A DNA stretch of 64,000 nucleotides from Alistipes sp. dk3624 (lineage in GTDB: Bacteria; Bacteroidota; Bacteroidia; Bacteroidales; Rikenellaceae): the NCBI RefSeq assembly GCF_009557455.1, contig NZ_CP045651.1, forward strand, positions 1 through 64,000, in the 5' to 3' direction. Shown here in pieces: positions 26,138-34,504 of the stretch. How positions within the stretch are numbered: the first letter of the stretch is position 1; each line of letters starts with the position of its first letter. A program made the translations under genes and the position numbers. Below the pieces are notes generated by a model. It did not search any database. It was given only the letters and a program-made list of their open reading frames with translations, and was not told the origin of the DNA.

Positions 26138-27754
26138 TCAAGATTTGGTCGTTTTGTTTTGTCGGGCTTCCTTGTGGTGCCGTTTGAGGGTCTGGATGCA
26201 TTCGCGGCGCGGGATGATGACCGAGACGCCCCGGTATTCGATCTCTTCGCGCAGGATGGCGGTGATCTCGTCCATATTTTTCGGCAGCGGAACCACCACG
26301 CGCACGTGGGCCGGATCGACCCCTACTCCGAGGCAAATCGCTTCGAGCTTGTTCGTCCCCGCGGAGTCCTGGCCGCCGGTCATCGCCGTGGTCAGGTTGT
26401 CGGAAATCACGACGGTGATGTTGGCGTTCGAATTGACCGCGTCCAGCAGGCCGGTGATGCCCGAATGGGTGAACGTTGAGTCGCCGATGACCGCTACGGC
26501 AGGCCACAGGCCGGCGTCCGCAGCGCCTTTAGCCATCGTGATCGAGGCTCCCATGTCGACGCAGGAGTGGATGGCGCGGAACGGGGGCAGCGCTCCGAGC
26601 GTGTAGCATCCGATGTCGCTGAATACCCGGTAATCCTTGTATTCGCGCACCACGCGGTTCAGCGCGTCGTACGTGTCGCGGTGCCCGCAGCCCGAACACA
26701 GCGCCGGCGGACGCGGGGTTACGTGTTCGCTCGGGGCGAAACCGGGCGCCGATTCCAGTCCCAGCGCCTGTTTGACATTGTCCGGGGTCAGCTCCCCGGT
26801 GCGGGGCACATCGTTGCTGAGGCGTCCGCGGATACGGACGGCGGTAGGCAGTACGCCGCGCAGTTGTTCCTCCACGAACGGCTGTCCGTCTTCCAGTACG
26901 AGGATTTCGTCGCAGGTTTCGGCCATACGGCGCACCAGCGTTTTCGGCAGCGGATACTGGGACAGTTTCAGTACCGGGAAATCGCATCCTGCCGGAAAGT
27001 TCTCCATCAGGTAGTTGTAGCCGATACCGCAGGCGATTACGCCCGTTTTCCGGTTCGGGCCGTCGGTATAGCTGTTGTAGGATGATTCGGCGGCGAGCGC
27101 TTCCAGTGCGGGCTGTTGTCCCAGCAATTCGCCGTAGCACCTGCGTGCGTTGACGGGCAGCAGCACCCAGTGCGCCGCGTCGTCCGGGAAACCGAGCTCG
27201 TTCTGTTCGCGGATGCGGCCCGGGCTAATGACGGCCCGCGAATGCGCCATCCGCGTGGTAATACGCATCAGTACAGGCAGTTTGTGCTGTTCGGAAAGAT
27301 CGAACGCATAGGACATCATGTCGTAGGCTTCTTGCTGCGACGAAGGTTCCAGCATCGGCGTGAATGCGAATTTGCCGTAGAAGCGGGAGTCCTGTTCGTT
27401 TTGCGACGAGTGCATCGACGGGTCGTCGGCCACGAGGACGACCAATCCGCCGTTGGTGCCGGTTACGGCCGAGTTGACGAAAGCGTCGGCGGCTACGTTC
27501 AGGCCCACGTGCTTCATGCAGACGAGCGCCCGCTTGCCGACGTAAGAGACGCCCAGAGCGGCTTCCATCGCCGTTTTTTCGTTGGTGCACCAACGGCTAT
27601 GCACGCCGCGCAGCGTGGCCAGTTCCGAGGTCTGGATATATTCGGTGATCTCCGTCGAGGGAGTTCCCGGGTAGGCGTACACGCCGGTAATCCCGGCATG
27701 AATGGCTCCCAATGCGACGGCCTGGTCACCCAGCAGCAATAATTTTTCTTCCAT
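26138..27754 (-). CDS. iorA: Indolepyruvate:ferredoxin oxidoreductase, alpha subunit
   Basis: A 538-residue thiamine-diphosphate enzyme. The N-terminal pyrimidine-binding part contains YPGTPSTEITEYI near residue 28 and EKTAMEAALGVSYVGKRAL near 60. The C-terminal TPP/metal part has ALCSGCGHRDTYDAL near 353 and GDSTFTHSGITGL near 430. Many IorA proteins end in a ferredoxin domain with two CxxCxxC clusters; here the protein ends about 25 residues after IIPRREC with only a single Cys, so that domain is absent and electrons must leave by another route. It is 22 bases behind the omega-amidase-like gene. Confidence 0.94.
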   Translation of the reverse strand: MEEKLLLLGDQAVALGAIHAGITGVYAYPGTPSTEITEYIQTSELATLRGVHSRWCTNEKTAMEAALGVSYVGKRALVCMKHVGLNVAADAFVNSAVTGTNGGLVVLVADDPSMHSSQNEQDSRFYGKFAFTPMLEPSSQQEAYDMMSYAFDLSEQHKLPVLMRITTRMAHSRAVISPGRIREQNELGFPDDAAHWVLLPVNARRCYGELLGQQPALEALAAESSYNSYTDGPNRKTGVIACGIGYNYLMENFPAGCDFPVLKLSQYPLPKTLVRRMAETCDEILVLEDGQPFVEEQLRGVLPTAVRIRGRLSNDVPRTGELTPDNVKQALGLESAPGFAPSEHVTPRPPALCSGCGHRDTYDALNRVVREYKDYRVFSDIGCYTLGALPPFRAIHSCVDMGASITMAKGAADAGLWPAVAVIGDSTFTHSGITGLLDAVNSNANITVVISDNLTTAMTGGQDSAGTNKLEAICLGVGVDPAHVRVVVPLPKNMDEITAILREEIEYRGVSVIIPRRECIQTLKRHHKEARQNKTTKS

Positions 27755-27776
27755 ATTGATCGTGTGAGGTTAGCTG

Positions 27777-28544
27777 TTAGATATTCAGTGTGAAAGGATC
27801 GGCGTCCTGAAGCGCCGGGAATTTTTCGCGGAAGGTCGTCAGGGAGATTTTGTCCGCTTCGGCGGAGAGCGTCGCCGGCTGTCCGCCCGTGCCGGCATCG
27901 GCCAGCGGTTTGCCGAGGAAGTCGAGCAGTACAGTCCCTCCGCAGTAGTTGCAGTTCGGATCGTCTCCCACCCGGTTGACCCCGGCCACGTAGCAGACGT
28001 TTTCGATCGCCCGCGCTTTGAGCAGCGCGTTCCAGGCTTCTACGCGCGGCGTCGGCCAGCTGGCTACGTAGAGAATCATGTCGTAGTCGTCCCGGTTGCG
28101 CGACCAGACCGGGAACCGCAGGTCGTAACAGACTTGCAGCAGGATGCGCCAGCCTTTGTATTCCGCGATCACGCGCCGGTCTCCGCCGGTGTATTCCTTG
28201 TGCTCGCCGCCGTAAGTGAAGAGGTGGCGTTTGTCGTAATGTACCGTCGCACCGTCGGGACGGACGAAATAGAACCGGTTGAAGTAGCGGCCGTCCTGTT
28301 CTACGGCTACGCTGCCGGCCAACGCGGCTCCTTTCTTCCGGGCCGTCCGTCGCATCCATGCCAGAGTCGGCCCTCCGTCCGGTTCGGCGGCTTCGCGCGG
28401 GCGGGTGCAGAACCCGGTCGGGAACATTTCCGGCAGTACGACGAGGTCGGTTTCTCCGACCGCAAAGATTTCCCGTTCGAAACGGTTGCGGTTGGCGGCC
28501 GGATCGTTCCAGACGAGATCGGCCTGTATCAGGGTGATGTTCAT
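27777..28544 (-). CDS. Carbon-nitrogen hydrolase, omega-amidase (YafV/Nit2)-like
   Basis: A 255-residue nitrilase-superfamily amidase with the catalytic triad in place: Glu in VVLPEMFPTGF near residue 41, Lys in HYDKRHLFTYGGEH near 106 and Cys in LLQVCYDLRFPVW near 139. The closest pattern is YafV/omega-amidase, which hydrolyses alpha-ketoglutaramate or ketosuccinamate formed by glutamine or asparagine transaminases. At the head of the aryl-pyruvate operon it would drain the keto-amide and pull a glutamine-linked transamination; this is inference. ATG at 28544 is preferred to an ATG 12 bases upstream because the family begins at ITLIQADL. Confidence 0.88.
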   Translation of the reverse strand: MNITLIQADLVWNDPAANRNRFEREIFAVGETDLVVLPEMFPTGFCTRPREAAEPDGGPTLAWMRRTARKKGAALAGSVAVEQDGRYFNRFYFVRPDGATVHYDKRHLFTYGGEHKEYTGGDRRVIAEYKGWRILLQVCYDLRFPVWSRNRDDYDMILYVASWPTPRVEAWNALLKARAIENVCYVAGVNRVGDDPNCNYCGGTVLLDFLGKPLADAGTGGQPATLSAEADKISLTTFREKFPALQDADPFTLNI

Positions 28545-28565
28545 AAATTTTTTCAAAAACGCTAT

Positions 28566-28583
28566 ATCTTACAAAAGTAAGAT
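28566..28583 (-). promoter_or_regulatory. -7 box inside an 18-bp dyad, head of the aryl-pyruvate operon
   Basis: The minus strand reads TACTTTTG at 28572-28579, a TAnnTTTG -7 box, placed 28 bases before the first gene's ATG. The perfect dyad ATCTTAC-AAAA-GTAAGAT at 28566-28583 covers the box, so it may be an operator for a repressor. No obvious -33 element. Confidence 0.5.
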
Positions 28584-28726
28584 TTATATCCTGAAAAAAA
28601 TAACAATCGGTTAAAATTTATTTGTCGGCTGCCGGCGTTTGATTCCCGGTTCAGGGATAAATTTCACGCCGGAAAGCGTTGAAAAACTATCGTAGGCGTA
28701 TCCCGAATCAAACAAATGCGCCAAAA

Positions 28727-31384
28727 TCACTCCAATCTTTGTAGCGTTCTGCATACCGATCCGTCCGCCGCGATACCCTCGATCACGATTTCCAAACGAG
28801 ACTTGTTTTTGTCGTTGGTGTAAAACTCGATCGAACCCTTGCCGTCGTTCCCAAGTTGTAAATAGGGTTCCCAATAGAGTGTCGTCCTGCGATCCGGGGT
28901 TTTATTCGCCAGTCGCTCCGGAGTGTCGTAAACAGGATGGTAAAACTCGGCTCCAGGTATATAACCCACCGTTCTGTACAGGCCGAACTGGCGTTTTCCC
29001 TGGGCGTCCTCTTTCAGATAAATCTCGAAACGGCAGGGATAATCCGGGCTGGTACCGATCGGCAGATACGGAAGAAACTCCCGCAGCGGAGGTCCAGGCA
29101 TAGGCATGAGTACCGTACGGATGTATTCGATGTCCCTGACCGTATATAAGTTCAAAAACTCGGTACCCATAATCACCTCGCCATTCAGGCGGAATTGAAG
29201 CGGGACACTCATTCTGCCCCCCATATCTATACACCATCCCAAAGGCATCTGTTTCATTCCCGGAAAGTGTTGTACATATTTCTCCAGCGACATCGTACTC
29301 AGTTTTGCGAACTGCGCCGTATCCTTGTGCAGTCTCTTTTCGATTCGCAGGGCCGGAGCGTTCGGATCACGGCCATGAACCACCACCTCGTCGATCTGGT
29401 ACGTTGTAAGACTGTCCAAACCCGTTGGAGGCGGAGACGCCCGACGAACCTCTTCGAGCCGCTTTTCCCTGATTGTCTCGCTCTGATAAGGAGCCAGGGG
29501 CGTAAGCCCCGGACGGTAATAAGTGTCTTCGAAATGGATCTCGTAGGGAATCTTCCCTTTTTTGTTGTAAAACGGGATCAGAAATACCGTCGTATCCTGA
29601 AAATCCAACCCTTCGAACAGAAAGTGTCCCGCACTGTCCGTCGTGGCAGTGAACGCCCGGTCGCCCAGACCGTCGCCCCGGGAGGCGAACGCCGTCAGGG
29701 TCGCTTCCCCAACGCCTTTGCCGAACATATTGTTCACGCGACCCGAGAAAAACTGTCCGTGCTCGAAAAAGAATTTCGGCCTGAACGGAGCGGTGCGGAA
29801 CAGACTGTCCGTACGGAAACGCCGCCAGCCGTGCGTTAGCATAACCAAATCAAGGCTGTGCTGCCGGGCCGGCGAGTCGTCCAGAAAATAGTACCCCGGA
29901 TTGTGGACGTATCCCTTCAGATCGGAGGTCAGCAACAGATAAGTGTATATATGATCGGACAGGGAATCCGGTTTCACGGCATCCGCATCCGTTACGCTGA
30001 CCGAAAACCGTCCGGAGAGGGGTTGCTCTCCCCTTTTCAGCGAAATATCCGCCCGCACCTTCTCGCGGGCTCCGTAGGCGGGTTTGTCGGCGCGGACGGT
30101 GAAACGGGGAGTACTGCCGGGTTTGCGGATATAGACCAACCGTTCGGTGCGGGGACAACCGGTCGAGTCTGTCAGCAGCAGGTGAAGGATACCTTCCGGT
30201 AATGAATCGGTTCTTATCGTTCCTGTATTTTGCCGCGCGTCTACCGGGTGCAGCAGACAGCACACGCCCCGCGTATGTCCGACCAAAAGGCCAGACGCGG
30301 GAACTTTTCCCAGAATCCGGTAACGAATGTCCCGGTTTCCCTGAACGACCTGCAAAGCGCAGGCGTTGTCACGCACAGCCGGAAGGGAAACGGAGACGGA
30401 AAGCGTATCGAGGAACGCGACCGCGCGATAGCTCTCGCTCTCGCGGGGCGTGAGCAGGAAACGGCCCATTCCGTCGTGCTCGCTGCGGAAGCGGGCTACG
30501 GTATCGTTGCCGCCGTTCAACAGATACCCCTGCACGTCCGCAGGACTGCCGTCCGGACGGACCGCCCTGAACGCAACGATCTGGGGCATGTCGGATCCTA
30601 CCAGTTCGCCCCCTTCGGGAAGGAACTGGATGTCGAACGATGCGCGGGGCGGTTCGATAAAGACCGTACGGCGGAAAACGGAATCCTCGCGTATCGAAAT
30701 CCGGATATCGGCATAGGCCCCGCGGGAAGCGGAATCTCCGGGCAGGGGAACCAGTACGGCGCCCGTGGACGAAAGACGCTGCGTACCGGAACCCAGGTGT
30801 TTCCCGTTCTTATCGTACAGATCGAACGACGCTTCCTTTTTCGAAAGGGGGCGTTCGTAACGGTCGAGAAAACGGACGACCATACGCTTGTCCGTATAAG
30901 TGACCGAATGGCGGACTTTCGAGATATTCTGTCCGATCACGATGTTTTTCTGGAAGAAACCGGAGGCGTCGAAATTGAGCATCCAACCCGTATAAGCCCG
31001 CAGGGTGTATTCCCCGGAAAAAAGAGTATCGGCCAACGGGAGGCAGTTTGCGAACCCCATCGAATCGCGTTTGATCTTTCTCGAAGTCACCAAACGTTTG
31101 GCCCGGTCGTACAGATCGACGTAAATGAAATTGGAGAGCGTATCGGGTCTGTGGGATACGGCATCCGTCAGATAGGCCCGGAACCAGATCGTGTCTCCGA
31201 CCCCGTAGTAGGGCTGGTTCAGATGAAGGTAGAGCTTCTCGGGATGTTTGGCGGCTTGCGCGTCGAAAAAGGACTGTATCCCGGAATCTTGCATAGCGTT
31301 CCGGTTTTCGCGGGCTGTTTGGGCACGGGTGTGCGGGCAGGCAAGATAAACTGCCGTACATAAAATCAGCAAAAATCTATCCAT
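28727..31384 (-). CDS. Large exported MG2/alpha-2-macroglobulin-like protein
   Basis: An 885-residue protein with a signal peptide (MDRFLLILCTAVYLACPHTRAQ, cleaved after Ala-Gln or nearby). The mature part starts with a helix and KLYLHLNQPYYGVGDTIWFRAYLTDA (split here as KLYLHLNQPYY and GVGDTIWFRAYL), the opening strand of MG2 domains in macroglobulin-like proteins. A series of beta sandwiches follows, and a C-terminal part (from about 640) contains a plug-like QIDEVVVHG segment and LKEDAQGKRQFGLYR. Proteins of this build are frequent in Bacteroidetes, often annotated as carboxypeptidase-regulatory or plug-domain proteins; function unknown. No thioester CGEQ motif seen. Probably periplasmic or outer-membrane associated. 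It has its own promoter (31409-31440). Confidence 0.82.
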   Translation of the reverse strand: MDRFLLILCTAVYLACPHTRAQTARENRNAMQDSGIQSFFDAQAAKHPEKLYLHLNQPYYGVGDTIWFRAYLTDAVSHRPDTLSNFIYVDLYDRAKRLVTSRKIKRDSMGFANCLPLADTLFSGEYTLRAYTGWMLNFDASGFFQKNIVIGQNISKVRHSVTYTDKRMVVRFLDRYERPLSKKEASFDLYDKNGKHLGSGTQRLSSTGAVLVPLPGDSASRGAYADIRISIREDSVFRRTVFIEPPRASFDIQFLPEGGELVGSDMPQIVAFRAVRPDGSPADVQGYLLNGGNDTVARFRSEHDGMGRFLLTPRESESYRAVAFLDTLSVSVSLPAVRDNACALQVVQGNRDIRYRILGKVPASGLLVGHTRGVCCLLHPVDARQNTGTIRTDSLPEGILHLLLTDSTGCPRTERLVYIRKPGSTPRFTVRADKPAYGAREKVRADISLKRGEQPLSGRFSVSVTDADAVKPDSLSDHIYTYLLLTSDLKGYVHNPGYYFLDDSPARQHSLDLVMLTHGWRRFRTDSLFRTAPFRPKFFFEHGQFFSGRVNNMFGKGVGEATLTAFASRGDGLGDRAFTATTDSAGHFLFEGLDFQDTTVFLIPFYNKKGKIPYEIHFEDTYYRPGLTPLAPYQSETIREKRLEEVRRASPPPTGLDSLTTYQIDEVVVHGRDPNAPALRIEKRLHKDTAQFAKLSTMSLEKYVQHFPGMKQMPLGWCIDMGGRMSVPLQFRLNGEVIMGTEFLNLYTVRDIEYIRTVLMPMPGPPLREFLPYLPIGTSPDYPCRFEIYLKEDAQGKRQFGLYRTVGYIPGAEFYHPVYDTPERLANKTPDRRTTLYWEPYLQLGNDGKGSIEFYTNDKNKSRLEIVIEGIAADGSVCRTLQRLE

Positions 31385-31408
31385 AGCGCATATGGTATTG
31401 GATTGTAT

Positions 31409-31440
31409 CAAATTTATAAAATATTCGATTGATTTACAAA
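31409..31440 (-). promoter_or_regulatory. Promoter of the large MG2-like gene
   Basis: Minus-strand TTTG (31437-31440) and TAAATTTG (31409-31416) are separated by 20 bases, a full Bacteroidetes consensus, placing the start of transcription roughly 15-20 bases before the ATG at 31384. Confidence 0.75.
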
Positions 31441-31485
31441 ACAATTCGACGTTCGTTCGTGTCGTGCCGGAAAATAATAAAGAAA

Positions 31486-31512
31486 GCGGGCGACTTTACA
31501 AAAGTCACCCGC
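31486..31512 (-). terminator. Terminator of the outer-membrane barrel gene
   Basis: Stem GCGGG.GACTTT / AAAGTC.CCCGC with one mismatch and a 3-base loop, followed on the minus strand by TTTCTTTATTATTTT. It lies 42 bases past the stop of the barrel gene. Confidence 0.75.
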
Positions 31513-31553
31513 CCGTATCAGAAAACGGTTCTGGAAGTATTTCCCCGATAGGT

Positions 31554-32228
31554 TTAGAATTTCCAGCCGAGAGTCAGCGAAAATACCCGGTTTTTGATTT
31601 TTTTCAGGTCGCCGCCTTCTTGCGCTATTTCCTCTTTGAACGTATCGGTCGCGATGTCGTTCAGCGAGAAGTTGTAGCGGGCGTCGATTACCAGTCCGTA
31701 GTCGAGGGTATAGGAGAGGCCGACGGGAATGGCGATGTCGGTCGTCCGGAACAGGTTTTCGTCTTTGAGGTCGGCGGTTTCCCACGGTCCGTCGTTGCTG
31801 CGCACCCGCAGTTTGGAACCGATGAGGAATCCCGGTTGGATGCCGGCTTTCAGGGCCAGTCCTTTGGTTACGTAAAAGTTGGCCAGGATCGGAATGTTCA
31901 GGTAATTGAGCCGGTAGCTAAACTCTTCGGACTCGGTTACGAATCCTCCTCCCGGGCCCCGTTCCGTCCACGTCGCCTTGTCGGTGGAACCCTGCCGGGA
32001 ATAGAGCACGTCCGCCGAGACGGCGAGCCATTTCAGCGCGCGGTATTCGGCGAAAGCGCCGACGATCAGCGAGGGTTTCGTTCCGTTCAGGTCGCGGGTA
32101 TTCTCGGCGGAACTAGCGTACAGGTCGGCGATGTTGATTCCGACTTTCGGGCCGAACGTAAAGGTTTTCTGCCCGGAAACGACTCCGGCGGCCAGCACAA
32201 CTGCGATTAGGAGAATTGTTTTTTTCAT
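31554..32228 (-). CDS. Outer-membrane beta-barrel (porin-family) protein
   Basis: A 224-residue small barrel. Signal peptide MKKTILLIAVVLAAGVVSGQK, then alternating amphipathic strands (FGPKVGINIADLY, SLIVGAFAEYRALKWLAVSADVL, LNYLNIPILANFYVTKGLALKAG) and a terminal Phe (LTLGWKF), the OmpA-like 8-strand barrel pattern labelled PorT or OMP_b-brl_2 in this phylum. Function unknown; usually structural or secretion related. Minus-strand TACTTTTG at 32292-32299 (plus CAAAAGTA) is a plausible -7 box, and the terminator at 31486-31512 ends the single-gene transcript. Confidence 0.88.
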   Translation of the reverse strand: MKKTILLIAVVLAAGVVSGQKTFTFGPKVGINIADLYASSAENTRDLNGTKPSLIVGAFAEYRALKWLAVSADVLYSRQGSTDKATWTERGPGGGFVTESEEFSYRLNYLNIPILANFYVTKGLALKAGIQPGFLIGSKLRVRSNDGPWETADLKDENLFRTTDIAIPVGLSYTLDYGLVIDARYNFSLNDIATDTFKEEIAQEGGDLKKIKNRVFSLTLGWKF

Positions 32229-33083
32229 AAGGCGGGTTTTTGTCCGTAAATAATTGACTGAAAATAAAACCGAGGAAATCTGTCGTTACTGCAAAAGTAA
32301 AAAATAATTCGTAAAAAAGTCTCCGTTGCAATCCGATATGCAGCGGAGACCGTGTTCGATTGAACTGGGTATGTAACCGAAAATCCCGAAGGACGTTTCA
32401 GTAGACGTTGGTCTGCAAAGTAAATCCGGCATTCATCTGTCCGGTTCGAGACTGTTCAAGACCAATCGGGCGGTGATTTTCGGATGGCGTCCGCTCCGGC
32501 GGTACCGCACTTTCCCTGAAAATCCGTTGTCCTGTATCGATCGTCGTCGTGGCCGTGGTAGGCAGGAGGGGAAACGTTAATCGAAAAAACGCCTCGGAAC
32601 CAAATCGGTTCCGAGGCGTCGGGGAAAACAGTAAACGTGGACCGCTTACGGATTGTCCGCCTGATTTTCGAGCCGGGTACGGCCCGCCGTTTCATAAACA
32701 TAAATAATTTTTGTACTGCACTTTGCGAAGTTTTTGGAAGAAATATCTTTTCATGTGGCGTATGTTGTTTTTTTACGGGCGGAATCTCCGAACCGGTATT
32801 CCCGAACGGATCGGCCGTCCTCTGTACCTGCGTTTTATTCGCATTTTACGATTTGATTTGAGCATTATTATTCGTACCTTTCGGTACTGCAAATGTATTT
32901 TCAGAGAACGGCATATTGGTGTCGTTTATAAAGTATTTAAATTCAAATATTTTCTAATAAAACAACCCGGGAGTCGGGAACGGTGCGATTTTCGCAACGC
33001 GCTCCGGATGGAACCGCCCTGTTTTGCCGACCGGCGCAGCGATCGCCTTCGCGGTTTCTTTTTGGGATTAAAAAGTAAAAAAC
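32229..33083. other. Long gene-poor intergenic region
   Basis: I see no intact gene in these 855 bases. Contents: a -7 box for the barrel gene (32292-32299), a short minus-strand open frame ending MNAGFTLQTNVY at about 32400 that looks like the tail of a barrel protein but lacks a proper start, and an orphan terminator at 32590-32618. The right-hand 400 bases are AT-rich and probably hold the promoter of the HTH gene at 33084. Confidence 0.5.
32584..32618 (-). terminator. Orphan terminator with no recognised upstream gene
   Basis: A perfect 12-bp stem (CGCCTCGGAACC / GGTTCCGAGGCG) with a 5-base loop at 32590-32618, followed on the minus strand by TTTTTTCG. No minus-strand gene is recognised between it and 35815, so it may end a small RNA, a very short gene or a deleted gene. 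Confidence 0.6.
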
Positions 33084-34067
33084 ATGGATACGACGGAAAT
33101 GATGATGACCGACAAGCTGAATTCCGGCCTGATCGAGTCGATGAAAGAAAAGATTCCGGAGGGAGCCAACCTGGCGAACCTGTTGATGGATATACTGTAT
33201 ATAGGTAAAGAGGCCGTTTACCGGAGGCTGCGGGGCGAAGTGCCCTTTACGTTTACCGAAGCCGCGGTGATCTCGCAAAAGTTGGGCGTATCGTTGGATC
33301 AGCTGATCGGCGCCAACTTCGGCGGGAATGCGCTGTTCGGGCTCAATATCGTGCATTATGCCGATCCGGTCGAGACGTATTACGCGATGATCGACGGTTA
33401 TGCGAAGATTTTCCGGGAATTGAAACGAGAGCCCGAGTCCGAGCTGGCGACTTCGTCCAACATCATTCCGCAGACGCTTTATATGAAGTACGATATGTTG
33501 TCTCGTTTCCGGCTGTTCAAATGGATGTACCAGCATGACAAGATCGACTGCACGAACCATTGTTACGACGATCTGGTGCTGCCGGAAAAGTTGTTGCAGC
33601 GGCAAAAGGAACTCGTCGACGAGGCGCAGCAGTTCGAATCGACCTGCCATATATGGGACAGCATGATTTTCCAGTACTTGGTCAACGATATCAAATATTT
33701 TACGAAAATCCACCTGCTGACCGAAGATAACGTGTTTCAACTGAAAACCGAACTGCTCCAATCCCTCGATGAGTTGGAGGAGATCGCCATGAAAGGGAAA
33801 TTCGCATCGGGGAAAGACGTTCATATTTACATTTCGAACATCAATTTCGAGGCGACGTACAGTTATGCCGCGTCGAAGTACCGCCATGTCAGCATGATCC
33901 GGATATACGCGATCAATTCCATTACATCGCGCGATACGGAAGTGTTCGGCAACTTGAAGGAGTGGATCCGTTCGCTGCGGAAGTTTTCCACGCTGATTTC
34001 CCAGAGCGCGGAAATGCAGCGGATTCAATTCTTTAAAAAACAGCGCGAGATTATCGCGGAATTGTAG
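33084..34067 (+). CDS. HTH protein with conserved alpha-helical C-terminal domain (copy 1)
   Basis: A 327-residue protein of a Bacteroidetes family I recognise only as helix-turn-helix (BetR-like). The N-terminal HTH is at about residues 25-75 (LLMDILYIGKEAVYRRLRG then FTEAAVISQKLGVSLDQLIG), of Cro/CI type. The C-terminal 240 residues are mostly helical, with conserved IYISNINFEATYSY near 250 and HSTLISQSS-like RKFSTLISQSAEMQRIQFF at the end. It is about half identical to the gene at 34505 in the regions I compared. No ligand-binding or enzyme motif is recognised. It has its own terminator (34134-34168), so it is regulated separately from its paralogue. Confidence 0.85.
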   Translation: MDTTEMMMTDKLNSGLIESMKEKIPEGANLANLLMDILYIGKEAVYRRLRGEVPFTFTEAAVISQKLGVSLDQLIGANFGGNALFGLNIVHYADPVETYYAMIDGYAKIFRELKREPESELATSSNIIPQTLYMKYDMLSRFRLFKWMYQHDKIDCTNHCYDDLVLPEKLLQRQKELVDEAQQFESTCHIWDSMIFQYLVNDIKYFTKIHLLTEDNVFQLKTELLQSLDELEEIAMKGKFASGKDVHIYISNINFEATYSYAASKYRHVSMIRIYAINSITSRDTEVFGNLKEWIRSLRKFSTLISQSAEMQRIQFFKKQREIIAEL

Positions 34068-34133
34068 TGTAAGGGTTTCCGCAACTCTGCGGAACGTCTT
34101 GTTGCGAAAAACGAAAATACGGTAGTTGAAAAG

Positions 34134-34168
34134 CAGCCGGGTTGCATTATGCGGCCCGGCTGTTTTTT
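34134..34168 (+). terminator. Terminator after HTH copy 1
   Basis: An 8-bp stem CAGCCGGG / CCCGGCTG (34134-34141 and 34155-34162) with a small inner hairpin, followed by TTTTTT. Placed 66 bases after the stop codon. Confidence 0.8.
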
Positions 34169-34504
34169 GTGCGGTGCAATATTAGAAATCGTTCGTTTCG
34201 AATCCTGCGGATACGGAAACTTTTATTCGAAGCGGAAGACGCATCTTTGTATGGATGAGAAAAGGAGGGAAAAAAAACGGCGCGGTCGATCGCCGGACGG
34301 GCAGTCTGCCGGTGCCGGGTATCGTGCAGCGAAAGGGAGCCGGGCGTGCGGATGGCGCAAGCAGGAACAGCGGGAGATGCGCGCGCCTGATTCCGAAAAT
34401 ACCGGTTTCTCCGGTCCGCGGAGCCGCTGATCCGTCCCGCGAGTTCGGGCGGCGCTTCCGGGCGTAGAATGAAATGACTTAATGAACGACAAAAACAAAA
34501 AACA
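34169..34504. other. Intergenic region between the HTH paralogues
   Basis: Open frames here are basic, low-complexity readings without family features and overlap on both strands; I call no gene. The last 40 bases are A-rich and precede the ATG at 34505. Confidence 0.55.

Noticed and set aside
26133-26507. Upstream extension of iorB
   Set aside because: It lies in iorA in another frame; the IorB glycine loop starts at the ATG at 26132.
34149-34467. Overlapping short basic frames between the HTH paralogues
   Set aside because: Frames on both strands overlap one another, with low-complexity Arg/Ser-rich translation and no ribosome-binding site.
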